NCBI GenBank assembly: GCA_011390955.1
Contig: JAABRM010000068.1
Coordinates: forward strand, 1 to 38,084
Source: Oscillatoriales cyanobacterium
GTDB taxonomy: Bacteria > Cyanobacteriota > Cyanobacteriia > Cyanobacteriales > Laspinemataceae
DNA length: 38,084 nucleotides
Direction of reading: 5' to 3'
The notes under the pieces were generated by a model that was not told the origin of the DNA, ran no database searches, and saw nothing but the letters and a program-made list of their open reading frames with translations. Every line of letters begins with the position of its first letter. The stretch's first letter is position 1. A program made the translations under genes and the position numbers. Below are positions 25,360 through 33,597 of the stretch, in pieces.

Positions 25360-25538
25360 AAATGTCAACGGTTATTGGCTGTTGGTTATTTGTTGTTGGT
25401 TATTTGTTGTTAGTTATTTGTTGTTAGTTACTGGTTGTTTGATGATAACCAATAACGAATAACTAACAACAAATAACAAATAACGAATGACGAATAACCA
25501 ATAACGCTGAACGGTGAACCAATAACGAACAACCAACA
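25360..25538. repeat. heptamer-rich hairpin between ndhF1 and ndhD1
   Basis: The whole gap consists of GTTATTTGTTGTTGGTT-like sequence on the left and AACAACAAATAACGAAT-like sequence on the right. TTATTTGTTGTTAGTTATT at 25400-25418 is the exact reverse complement of 25458-25476 (19 bp), with imperfect pairing extending outward. The repeat runs to the base before the ndhD1 ATG, which therefore has no recognisable ribosome-binding site. Confidence 0.8.
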
Positions 25539-27194
25539 ATGATTTCTTATATGACTGATTTTCCCTGGCTGACTTTCATAATTTTATTTCCCATTGTGGC
25601 AGCCCTGGCAATTCCATTGTTGCCAGATAAAGATGGTCAGACCGTAAAGTGGTATTCCTTGATTGTGGCGTTGATTGACTTTGCCGCGATCGCTTACGCT
25701 TTCTGCAATCACTACGATCTGAGCAATCCCGACCTGCAACTGGTGGAAAGCTATGCTTGGGTGCCCAATCTGGATTTAAACTGGTCTGTGGGTGCCGATG
25801 GCTTGTCCATGCCCTTAATTCTACTGACTGGTTTTATTACCACCTTGGCAATTTTGGCCGCTTGGCCCGTCACCTTTAAGCCCAAGCTGTTCTATTTCTT
25901 AATGTTGGCCATGTACGGTGGTCAAATTGCGGTGTTTGCCGTCCAGGATATGCTGCTGTTTTTCCTGGTCTGGGAACTAGAACTGGTGCCGGTTTATCTG
26001 ATTTTGTCCATTTGGGGGGGCAAAAAACGCCTCTATGCCGCCACTAAGTTTATTCTCTACACTGCCGGTGGTTCTCTGTTTATTTTGGTCGCAGCCCTGG
26101 CAATGGCATTTTATGGCGATACGGTGACGTTTGATATGAGAGCGATCGCCGCCAAAGACTATGCCATAAACTTCCAACTGCTCATATACGGTGGCTTTTT
26201 AATTGCTTACGGCGTGAAATTGCCCATTTTCCCCCTGCATACCTGGCTGCCGGATGCTCACGGGGAAGCCACCGCACCGGCACATATGTTACTGGCTGGC
26301 ATTCTGCTGAAAATGGGTGGATATGCCCTAATTAGAATGAACGTGGGAATGCTCCCGGAAGCCCATGCCCAATTTGCCCCGGTATTGGTAATTTTGGGGG
26401 TGGTGAATATTGTCTATGCGGCGTTAACTTCTTTTGCCCAAAGAAATCTCAAGCGGAAAATCGCTTACTCTTCCATTTCTCACATGGGCTTTGTCCTAAT
26501 TGGCATTGCTTCATTTAACGATTTAGGCATGAGTGGGGCAATGCTGCAAATGATTTCCCACGGTTTAATTGGTGCCAGTCTCTTCTTTATGGTGGGAGCT
26601 ACCTACGATCGCACTCATACTTTGATGTTGGATGAAATGGGTGGCGTTGGGCAAAAAATGAAGAAGATTTTTGCCATGTGGACTACTTGTTCTTTGGCTT
26701 CTTTAGCCTTGCCGGGAATGAGTGGATTTGTGGCGGAGTTAATGGTCTTTGTTGGCTTTGCCACCAGTGATGCTTATAACCCGATTTTTAGATTAGTGGT
26801 GGTAATTTTGGCCGCAGTTGGGGTCATTTTGACGCCAATTTATTTGCTGTCCATGTTGCGGGAAATTCTCTACGGACCGGAAAATAAAGACTTAGTAGAA
26901 AGTCAAGTTTTGGTGGACGCCGAACCCAGAGAAGTATTTATTATTGCTTCTTTGTTGGTGCCGATTATTGGCATTGGGGTCTATCCCAAATTAACCACGC
27001 AAATTTATGATGCGACAGCGCAACAGTTGAATGCAAGACTCAGAGAAGTCATCCCCAGCCAGAAAACGGTTTTCTTGCCGAAATCTCTGTCACCTAACCA
27101 AGCACTCAACCAAGATGCTGATAGAAACCCGGTTGCTCCTTCCGTGGCTTTATCAGAACCAATGCAAGCCCCCGCAATTGGGGAAGCTTGGTAA
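25539..27194 (+). CDS. ndhD1: NAD(P)H-quinone oxidoreductase chain 4 (NdhD1)
   Basis: Second large antiporter-like membrane subunit of NDH-1. The 551-residue protein has about 14 hydrophobic segments and the NdhD hallmarks [15 protein letters not shown] (about 86-100), [21 protein letters not shown] (with the buried Glu residues, about 144-164), [18 protein letters not shown] (about 228-245) and [14 protein letters not shown] (about 310-323). A hydrophilic tail of about 45 residues ends the protein. Starts at ATG 25539 or 25551; both abut or follow the upstream repeat. A 15-bp hairpin after the stop terminates this gene and the convergent WD40 gene. Confidence 0.94.
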   Translation: MISYMTDFPWLTFIILFPIVAALAIPLLPDKDGQTVKWYSLIVALIDFAAIAYAFCNHYDLSNPDLQLVESYAWVPNLDLNWSVGADGLSMPLILLTGFITTLAILAAWPVTFKPKLFYFLMLAMYGGQIAVFAVQDMLLFFLVWELELVPVYLILSIWGGKKRLYAATKFILYTAGGSLFILVAALAMAFYGDTVTFDMRAIAAKDYAINFQLLIYGGFLIAYGVKLPIFPLHTWLPDAHGEATAPAHMLLAGILLKMGGYALIRMNVGMLPEAHAQFAPVLVILGVVNIVYAALTSFAQRNLKRKIAYSSISHMGFVLIGIASFNDLGMSGAMLQMISHGLIGASLFFMVGATYDRTHTLMLDEMGGVGQKMKKIFAMWTTCSLASLALPGMSGFVAELMVFVGFATSDAYNPIFRLVVVILAAVGVILTPIYLLSMLREILYGPENKDLVESQVLVDAEPREVFIIASLLVPIIGIGVYPKLTTQIYDATAQQLNARLREVIPSQKTVFLPKSLSPNQALNQDADRNPVAPSVALSEPMQAPAIGEAW

Positions 27195-27230
27195 TTTTTG
27201 CCGGTGAAATTCTCTGAATCGATAGACTCA

Positions 27231-27292
27231 AGAAACCGGGTTTTTTGCTACGCCTCAGAAATTATTTTGGCATATGGAAAAACCCGGTTTCT
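27231..27292. terminator. bidirectional AAACCGGGTTT terminator
   Basis: AGAAACCGGGTTTTT (27231-27245) and AAAAACCCGGTTTCT (27278-27292) pair perfectly over 15 bp around a 32-base loop. It lies between convergent ndhD1 and the WD40 gene, with the T-rich edge of each arm towards the stem top. Confidence 0.65.
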
Positions 27293-27307
27293 ACAATTTA
27301 GAAAAAC

Positions 27308-29458
27308 TTATAAAACTCCCCAAACTTTAACAGTCCCATCAGCACTGCCACTGGCTAAAATATACGATTTGCCGAATCCCGTTAAGCTGAAACAGAGAGA
27401 ATTCACGGACTCAGAATGTCCATTCAAAGTTCTTAGTTGTTGACCATTATAAAGGTTCCAAATTTTAATACTGGTATCGGCACTGCCACTGGCAAGTTGA
27501 TGCCCATAGGGACTAAATGCTACAGTTGTCACCGCATCTTTATGAGCTTCAAATGTGCCATAAGCCTCGTTATTTTTCATGTTCCAAATTTTGACGGTGC
27601 CGTTGTCTCCGGCAGCGGCGAGAAGTCCAGACCTGCCACTAAAAGCGACTTGATTGATGCCATCGGAGTTGGTTTTAAAATTGTGCAAGAGTTCGCCGGT
27701 GACTGGATGCCAAATTTTGACGGTGCCATCGCTACTGCCACTGGCTAAAATATCTCCCTCCCGATTAAAAGATAGAGAACTTACCCGGTCAGTATGTCCG
27801 GTTAAAGTTAATAATTTTTGTTTGGTTTGTAAGTTCCATAATTTAATGGTTTCATCGGCACTACCCGTGGCGAGAATTTCCCCATTCGGGCTGATGGCGA
27901 TCGCATCAATGCGTTCAGAATGCCCCGCTAAAGATTGGATTTCTTGATGGTTTTCTAGATTCCACAGTTTAATCGTGGTATCGTTGCCACCACTGACTAA
28001 GGTCTGACCGTCGGGACTGAAGGCGATCGCCCAGACTCCGCCTTGGTGGCCTCGCAGGGTTTGGATTAAGTTACCTGTGCGTAAATTCCACAATTTAATA
28101 ATGCCGTCTTCACTGCCACTGGCTAAAATTGGCCCCGTGGGACTGACGGTGACGACTTCCACCCAACTGGAATGACCGATGATGCTGAAAAATTCTTCTC
28201 CTGCGTGCAGATTATACAGTTTGGGCGGTTCTTGGGTTTGATTCCCACCTAAAATTTGCCCATCGGGGGTAAAAATCACGGATTCGGCAAATTCCACATC
28301 TCCACCGAGGGTATTTTTTTCTTCCGTTGTCACCGGATCCCAGATTTTGATGGTGCGATCGCCGCTACCCGTGGCTAAAATCTTGCCATTGGCACTGAAC
28401 GCCACGGAACTGACCCAATCAGAATGACCGCGCAGAGTAATATGCTTGTAACTCCTGAGATCCCAAAGTTTGACACTTTGATCCGCACTTCCACTGGCCA
28501 AAGTTTTACCATCGGGACTAAATGCCAGAGAATTCACCCCTAAAGAATGTCCTTTTAACGTCGCGATCGCCTTGCCGGTTTTCACCTGCCACAGTTTAAC
28601 CGTGGCATCTTCGGATCCACTGGCTAACATCTCTCCATCTGGGCTGAATGCTACGGTGTAAACCCAGTCATAATGTCCGGTCAAAGTAAGTTGACTGATT
28701 CGCGTGCGTAAGTCCCAGACTTTAATGGTACTGTCGCCACTGGTGGCTAACATCTCCCCATTGGGACTGAACACTACGGCATATACCCAGTCGTAGTGAT
28801 CCTCCATCGTGTATAAAGGCTGAGATGAAATCTCACCATTGCCACCAGGCACCAAATCCCAGATTTTAATGGTGTTGTCTTTACTGCCACTGGCCAGCAT
28901 TTTCCCATCAGGACTAAATGCCACCGAAGTCACCCACCGGCCATGATCTTTGAGGGTCTGAATCACTTTACCCGTGGAGACATTCCACAGCTTGATGGTA
29001 CTGTCTCCACTGCCACTAGCCAGCATGGTGCCATCGGGACTAAAGGCCACGGAATCCACCCAATCAAGATGTCCCGTGAAGATCCGCTCTTCCAGACCTC
29101 TTTGGATATGCCAAAGTTTGATGATATTGTCATTGGTGCCACTGGCTAACATCTGGCCATCGGGACTAATGGCAATGGCATAGACCCGGCTGGAATGTCC
29201 ACCGAGAGTACGGATACATTTGAAAAACCGATAAGGGTTATATTGCTTGAGTGCGTCTCTGACCTTGGGATGTGGATTGTGCTTGAGCAGCATATAGGCG
29301 GCTCTGGCGATCGGTTCTGAGTCATCTTGCAATGCCGCAATTACTTGGTCTAATCCTTTTTCTCCTTGATGCAACGCCTGTTTTAAACCAGTGATTCTTA
29401 ACTTGAGATGGGCGAGAACCCGATCGCGATCTTCTTGATTTTGAGATGTTTTTGTCAT
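27308..29458 (-). CDS. WD40-repeat protein, about 15 blades
   Basis: A 716-residue scaffold protein. Residues 1-80 form a helical, HEAT-like region (LDQVIAALQDDSEPIARAAYMLL); there is no signal peptide or TM helix. From about residue 83 to the end there are 15 WD40 repeats of about 42 residues (GH...V..VAFSPDG..LASGS.D.TIKLW), of which the eighth and thirteenth are degenerate. That suits two 7-blade propellers plus one extra. No catalytic domain is attached, so it probably organises protein complexes; partners are unknown. The start at ATG 29458 has no clear ribosome-binding site. Blades 1-7 and 9-12 are very similar, suggesting internal duplication. The minus-strand end overlaps no neighbour. 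Confidence 0.92.
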   Translation of the reverse strand: MTKTSQNQEDRDRVLAHLKLRITGLKQALHQGEKGLDQVIAALQDDSEPIARAAYMLLKHNPHPKVRDALKQYNPYRFFKCIRTLGGHSSRVYAIAISPDGQMLASGTNDNIIKLWHIQRGLEERIFTGHLDWVDSVAFSPDGTMLASGSGDSTIKLWNVSTGKVIQTLKDHGRWVTSVAFSPDGKMLASGSKDNTIKIWDLVPGGNGEISSQPLYTMEDHYDWVYAVVFSPNGEMLATSGDSTIKVWDLRTRISQLTLTGHYDWVYTVAFSPDGEMLASGSEDATVKLWQVKTGKAIATLKGHSLGVNSLAFSPDGKTLASGSADQSVKLWDLRSYKHITLRGHSDWVSSVAFSANGKILATGSGDRTIKIWDPVTTEEKNTLGGDVEFAESVIFTPDGQILGGNQTQEPPKLYNLHAGEEFFSIIGHSSWVEVVTVSPTGPILASGSEDGIIKLWNLRTGNLIQTLRGHQGGVWAIAFSPDGQTLVSGGNDTTIKLWNLENHQEIQSLAGHSERIDAIAISPNGEILATGSADETIKLWNLQTKQKLLTLTGHTDRVSSLSFNREGDILASGSSDGTVKIWHPVTGELLHNFKTNSDGINQVAFSGRSGLLAAAGDNGTVKIWNMKNNEAYGTFEAHKDAVTTVAFSPYGHQLASGSADTSIKIWNLYNGQQLRTLNGHSESVNSLCFSLTGFGKSYILASGSADGTVKVWGVL

Positions 29459-29945
29459 AGTTTAATTGTTGATAGATGTTTATGCTCAGTTTGACTTATT
29501 TTTCGGTTCGGAGCGATCGCCTCGCCGGACGCAAGGGGAACGCCTTTGTTTGGGTTATTTAATTCGCTTAGGTGCAAAGGCTTCTCCGATTAGTAACTGT
29601 TGAGGAACTGTGAGGCTTTTCTGTTTTTGGCTGATTGCCGTCCGCTTTGTCACAGATTAACCCACCCCTGTCACGACATTTTTTTCTGGGATATCTGATT
29701 TTTTCCTTTGGCTTAAATTTGCTTAAACTTGCTTAAAGTTAATTTTTGGCAATCCCTCATGGGGTTAAACAGATCGTTTTTGTAATCTATCAATTTATGC
29801 CGATTCATTTCCGTTTATTTCCGAAATACTTTTCTCTAATTTTGCCATAGATAATTAAATAAAATAGGGGGATAAATCATCAATATTTTACTGAAAATAT
29901 TTGATATTTTACTAAATATCTTGAGGTTTTAGTCGAAAAGTTTTG

Positions 29946-29973
29946 TTGACAAAGCTTAACATAAAGATACAAA
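29946..29973 (+). promoter_or_regulatory. possible sigma-70-type promoter
   Basis: A perfect -35 TTGACA at 29946-29951 is followed after 16 bases by TACAAA, a 4-of-6 match to TATAAT. It points at pgl, nearly 470 bp away. It is a pattern match only. Confidence 0.3.
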
Positions 29974-30310
29974 GACTGTTGACCTTTGACCCGGATCGAT
30001 CGGTTGTAAGGGCGATCGCCAGCTAAATCCTACCAAAATAGGCTATTCCTGAAATATCGCCGCCACCATGTAGGGGCAATTTGACCCCAAAAGGGCAATT
30101 TTTCGTCCCCCTGTCTAGAAACCTAAAGATATTCTATAAATATTTTTGCCTTGTCTGGGTTACAGTCTAGCTAGAGTCGATTCTGTGGCTACAATTGCCG
30201 ATGCAAGCTGTTTCTGGAGGCGATTCCCTCCCTACTTTACTTTCTGTATATTTACTTTCTGTATATTTACTGAATATTTACTGAACTCAAAAGGAGATGT
30301 TTCGGCGAAA

Positions 30311-30379
30311 ATGCGATCGTTCATTGACATAAACACCGATCCGAGAACCAAGATTTCCCATTCACAAGAGCCCATTTGA
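30311..30379 (+). CDS. possible 22-residue leader peptide upstream of pgl
   Basis: ATG 30311 to TGA 30379 encodes 22 residues (MRSFIDINTDPRTKISHSQE, then PI). AAGGAGA lies 13 bases before the ATG, a little far. It ends 59 bp before pgl. Composition gives no hint of function; chance is a serious alternative. Confidence 0.2.
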   Translation: MRSFIDINTDPRTKISHSQEPI

Positions 30380-30438
30380 CTAAAATCGGGGATGACTTTC
30401 AGAATAGAAACGGATTCCCATTATCCCAAACGATTTAG

Positions 30439-31158
30439 ATGAATCAGAACGTTGAAGTTTTACCGGATCAAAAAGCGCTGATCGAGCGATCGCTCAACTT
30501 AGTCGTAAGTAAAATTAAAGCCGCGATCGCTCAAAGAGATCGTTGTACCATTGCCTTATCTGGTGGCAGCACTCCCAAAGCCTTATATCAAGCATTAGCC
30601 CAGGAAAATCTTCCCTGGGAAAAAATCCATGTGTTTTGGGGAGATGAGCGTTATGTCAGTGCGGATCGTCCAGACAGTAACCAGCGCATGGCCCGCGAAG
30701 CATGGCTCGATCGGGTGAACATCCCTGAAGGTAACATTCATCCCATGCCCACGGACGCCGGAGATCCAGGGATTGACGCCCAAAAGCACGATCGCGAACT
30801 CCAAGAGTTTTTCGGGGTCTCACCCGGAGAAATCCCGGTGTTTGACATTATTTTGCTGGGAATGGGCGATGATGGCCATACAGCGTCTCTGTTTCCCCAC
30901 ACCGAGGCCCTAGAAGTGCGCGATCGCCTGGTGACTGTGGGCAACAAAGATGGTCAACCCCGAATTACTTTCACCGTGCCGCTAATTAACCAAGCCATTA
31001 GTGTCATATTTATCGTGGCTGGTGCCAGCAAAAAAGATGCCTTAACTCAAGTATTTGCCCCACACCCTGACGGCAACACTTATCCATCCGGGTTAATTCA
31101 GCCGCAAATCGGCGAACTGTGGTGGCTGCTCGATCGGGCCTCTTTCCCCGAACTCTGA
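30439..31158 (+). CDS. pgl: 6-phosphogluconolactonase
   Basis: Hydrolyses 6-phosphogluconolactone in the oxidative pentose phosphate pathway, supplying NADPH in the dark. The 239-residue protein has the sugar-phosphate-binding ALSGGSTPKALY (about 43-54), HVFWGDERYV with the conserved Asp-Glu-Arg (about 64-73), the GMGDDGHTASLFPH catalytic block (about 140-153) and the C-terminal WWLLD. Length is typical. The ATG at 30439 lacks a clear ribosome-binding site. It lies far downstream of its likely promoter and 119 bp before the zinc-ribbon/FHA gene. zwf, opcA and gnd are not in the window. Confidence 0.95.
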   Translation: MNQNVEVLPDQKALIERSLNLVVSKIKAAIAQRDRCTIALSGGSTPKALYQALAQENLPWEKIHVFWGDERYVSADRPDSNQRMAREAWLDRVNIPEGNIHPMPTDAGDPGIDAQKHDRELQEFFGVSPGEIPVFDIILLGMGDDGHTASLFPHTEALEVRDRLVTVGNKDGQPRITFTVPLINQAISVIFIVAGASKKDALTQVFAPHPDGNTYPSGLIQPQIGELWWLLDRASFPEL

Positions 31159-31277
31159 AATCTCGTTCACCAATTGTGAAGTCTTCAGTTCAGAAATGGA
31201 AATAACAAATGAGCTATTGATTATAGAACTGGTGAATTTCAGAATTTAGCTAGGATCTTTTAGATTTAAGGAAAACT

Positions 31278-32036
31278 ATGATTGTCTGTCCCAATTGTAA
31301 CCACCAAAACCCAGAGGGCGCCGCAGCCTGTGAAGCTTGCTACAGTCCCTTACCTGCCACCACCAGTTGCCCACAGTGCGGGGCAACGGTGCAAACTGAT
31401 GCCACATTCTGCGGTCAATGTGGCTATAATCTTCAGCCGAGCACTGCCGAGTCAGAAGCCCAGGAACCAGCGATCGGCAGCGATCCGTTGTCAGGGGAAA
31501 TTCCCGCCACCGCAGTCTCCAACTCAGAAGCAAATTCTAATCAGGAATTTGAAGCGGCACAACCCCTGACGCCACCGGATCCACTCTTAGGGGTGAGCCC
31601 CGGTTTGGAGTCAGAAACCAGCACTCCGACCCCAAAACCTGTGGTGACAGCCCAGCCATCGCCTCCACCCCCGGCGCCTAGTTCCGCGACCCAACTGCAA
31701 GTGCAAACCGCTCGATTGGTTCATGTTCAAACCAATACCACCCTGGAGTTGCCCCAACATCTCGATGTGATTCATATCGGCAAACCTAATGATATGATTC
31801 CGCCGGATATTGATGTGTCGGGGTTTGCTAGTTCTGAGATTGTCTCGCGAATTCATGCGGATATTCGGGTAGAAGCCGATGCCTTTTATCTCGAAGATGT
31901 GGGCAGTTCTAATGGCACCTACATTAATAATTTACCGTTGCCCAAAGGAAATCGTCATCGCCTGCGACCGGGCGATCGCATTGCCTTGGGGAAAGGAGAC
32001 TTGATGACTTTTCTATTCCAGCTTTCCAGTTGTTAG
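31278..32036 (+). CDS. zinc-ribbon and FHA-domain protein
   Basis: A 252-residue soluble protein. The N-terminus has two zinc-ribbon-like Cys pairs (CPNC, CEAC and CPQC, CGQC, residues about 4-56), a Pro-rich linker (about 60-145) and a C-terminal FHA domain (about 165-250). The FHA core has IHIGKPND, SRIHADI (the phosphothreonine-contacting Arg-Ile-His), and DVGSSNGTYINN. FHA domains bind phosphothreonine, so it is a probable reader of Ser/Thr kinase output such as the two kinases in this window, which carry similar Cys modules. AAGGA precedes the ATG at 31278. A hairpin (32133-32163) lies about 100 bp after the stop. Confidence 0.9.
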   Translation: MIVCPNCNHQNPEGAAACEACYSPLPATTSCPQCGATVQTDATFCGQCGYNLQPSTAESEAQEPAIGSDPLSGEIPATAVSNSEANSNQEFEAAQPLTPPDPLLGVSPGLESETSTPTPKPVVTAQPSPPPPAPSSATQLQVQTARLVHVQTNTTLELPQHLDVIHIGKPNDMIPPDIDVSGFASSEIVSRIHADIRVEADAFYLEDVGSSNGTYINNLPLPKGNRHRLRPGDRIALGKGDLMTFLFQLSSC

Positions 32037-32132
32037 CTTTTTTTGGGGGCGGATTTGTTGGCAAAGCGGATACAGATAGACCGTAGGTGAGGGTTGCATA
32101 ACAGTTCCGATCCTACCTTTTGACTTTCTGCT

Positions 32133-32163
32133 AAAGCGAGGAGCAAATTTTTCTCCTCGCTTT
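32133..32163 (+). terminator. hairpin after the zinc-ribbon/FHA gene
   Basis: AAAGCGAGGAG (32133-32143) and CTCCTCGCTTT (32153-32163) pair over 11 bp around a 9-base loop containing five T. The U-tract after the stem is short. Confidence 0.5.
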
Positions 32164-32490
32164 GGTCAACAAATATTAAACCGGCTGAATAAGATTAATC
32201 AAACGCCCGATATATGCTTAAAATTTAATCAGGGGCAATTGCCCAAAACAACGGATCGCGTCTGAAAAACTAAGCCCAGCGATGTCACTTTTTTTAATCT
32301 ATTAGGACTTACGCACGGGCGCTAAATTTAGTATTTTCTAGGTACTCTTCCGTGGTGGTGGTTGCCCCGATCCATATTATTAGGGCGTAAATCCGATGAA
32401 TTTATTTAACCCCTGCTTAGAACCAGGGATTTTTCTTCTTGCGATCGATGCAGGCAACCAGGTCGGTTAACGCTCAAGCGGGATGCTACC
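32164..32490. other. non-coding region with a possible short inverted-repeat element
   Basis: No gene is seen. GGACTTACGC at 32305-32314 and GCGTAAATCC at 32385-32394 are inverted repeats (9 of 10) enclosing 70 bp. GGACTTACGCA-type ends resemble those of small insertion-derived elements I know from cyanobacteria. No clear target duplication was found. Confidence 0.35.
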
Positions 32491-32919
32491 GTGATTACAA
32501 TAACTTTACTCCATCCCAATCAGTCGAAGCCAATTCAGACCTGGCGATTTCAAACAGAATCGGTAATTCGGATTGGGCGATCTTCGACTAATCATGTTGT
32601 CCTATATAGTGCAGTTGTTTCTCGGCAACACATTGAGTTGCGAAAAATTGGCGAGCAATGGGAATTGATTAATTTAGGTAGTAACGGCACTTACGTTGAT
32701 GGCGTAAATGTGGCACATATACAGTTGCCAAATCAAGCGATTATTCGTTTAGCTATCTCCGGCCCAAGTATTAAATTTCATCTGCATTCTTATGTGACGC
32801 CAACCGAGTCAAAAGACTCTAATTTAGATGACTGGATGAATTCCGAACCCGGGGAGATGGACACCACCGAAGAAGATATAACCGAATCGGTTCCCCCGTT
32901 TCCAGTTCGAGGGTCATAA
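32491..32919 (+). CDS. FHA-domain protein
   Basis: A 142-residue protein starting at GTG 32491 (VITITLLHP). Almost the whole length to residue 95 is one FHA domain: IRIGRSSTNHVVL with the conserved Gly-Arg-Ser, SRQHIELR with the Arg-x-His, and NLGSNGTYVDG with the Ser-Asn-Gly. An acidic tail (SEPGEMDTTEEDITE) follows, containing Thr residues that could themselves be phosphorylated. No start ATG is available in a reasonable position, and upstream GCGGGATGC gives only a weak ribosome-binding site. It lies in a small cluster with another FHA protein and a membrane L7/L12-like protein. Confidence 0.85.
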   Translation: MITITLLHPNQSKPIQTWRFQTESVIRIGRSSTNHVVLYSAVVSRQHIELRKIGEQWELINLGSNGTYVDGVNVAHIQLPNQAIIRLAISGPSIKFHLHSYVTPTESKDSNLDDWMNSEPGEMDTTEEDITESVPPFPVRGS

Positions 32920-33032
32920 TCAGGGTGTGTCTTGATAATTATTCTAGTCATGCTTGTTTTTTCGCTCTGGGTTAGCGCTTCGTTAATTTTAAGGTTTTGA
33001 ACAGCTTTGAACGGCATGGAATATGGTGGAAT

Positions 33033-33533
33033 ATGATGGAGTATTATTTAGTCGCGATATTAGTTTTAGTTTTTTACTTGGTGATATTGGTGTCAAAAAG
33101 TGGCAGAATTCGTGATAAAAATACCACAGAAAGCGATCGCCAGATTGAAAGCATTCATCAGCTATTGGAAGACATTCAAGCCAATCAGCAATCTGGACTA
33201 AATTACCTAAAAGACCCCTTTCAATTAGCCAGAATTGAACAAAAACTGGATATACTTTTACAAGAGTTTGACATTAAAAATAACGAGAATAACTCTAGCT
33301 ATCCGATTCAGAACCAAACAGAATTTGATGTGATGCTAAATGCTGTTCCCGTAGATAAAAAAATTGCTGTCCTGAAAACGGTGAGAATGCTCACAGGTTT
33401 GGGACTGAGGGAAGCTAAAGAGTTAATTGAATCAAGACTTCCTGTGGTGGTGAAGGCGAAGCTATCCGCAGCCGAAGCAGAAAAAGCGAAGAATTTGTTA
33501 GAAGAAGCTGGGGCAGATGTTTTTTTAAGATAA
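33033..33533 (+). CDS. membrane-anchored L7/L12 C-terminal-domain protein
   Basis: A 166-residue protein from ATG 33033. Residues 1-22 form a TM helix (YYLVAILVLVFYLVILV), followed by a charged coiled region (about 30-90, with IESIHQLLEDIQANQ). The C-terminus is a domain like that of ribosomal protein L7/L12 (about 100-166): DKKIAVLKTVRMLTGLGLRE, then AKELIE, VKAKLSAAEAEKAK and LLEEAGADVFLR. That matches the RplL pattern of KKI-VIK-VR-ITGLGLKEAK. It is not RplL itself, because the dimerisation domain is replaced by a membrane anchor. The frame opens at a TTG 32997, but GGTGGA before ATG 33033 supports the shorter form. Function unknown. Confidence 0.85.
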   Translation: MMEYYLVAILVLVFYLVILVSKSGRIRDKNTTESDRQIESIHQLLEDIQANQQSGLNYLKDPFQLARIEQKLDILLQEFDIKNNENNSSYPIQNQTEFDVMLNAVPVDKKIAVLKTVRMLTGLGLREAKELIESRLPVVVKAKLSAAEAEKAKNLLEEAGADVFLR

Positions 33534-33597
33534 TTTAAGATAATTAGAAATCAGGTATTAGCTGACTGCTGATACCTGATTTCTCAAAGCTGACTGC

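Larger units (their letters stand above)
29459..30438. other. 980-bp non-coding region between WD40 gene and pgl
   Basis: This divergent gap has no clear gene. Seen are three TTGCTTAAA-like units near 29710-29740, AT-rich ATATTTTACT repeats near 29880-29925, a GTAGGGGC fragment near 30071, and tandem copies of TTTACTTTCTGTATA at 30236-30250 and 30251-30265 followed by two TTTACTGAA units. A possible sigma-70-type promoter and a short ORF within it are listed separately. The length is unusual and hints at a long leader or an unrecognised small RNA. Confidence 0.45.

Noticed and set aside
27198-27443. 81-residue plus-strand frame after ndhD1
   Set aside because: Spans the AAACCGGGTTT terminator and the antisense of the WD40 gene.
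30146-30379. 77-residue frame before pgl
   Set aside because: First part is the TTTACTTTCTGTATA repeat and has no ribosome-binding site; only the short 3' ORF with AAGGAGA was kept as a weak candidate.
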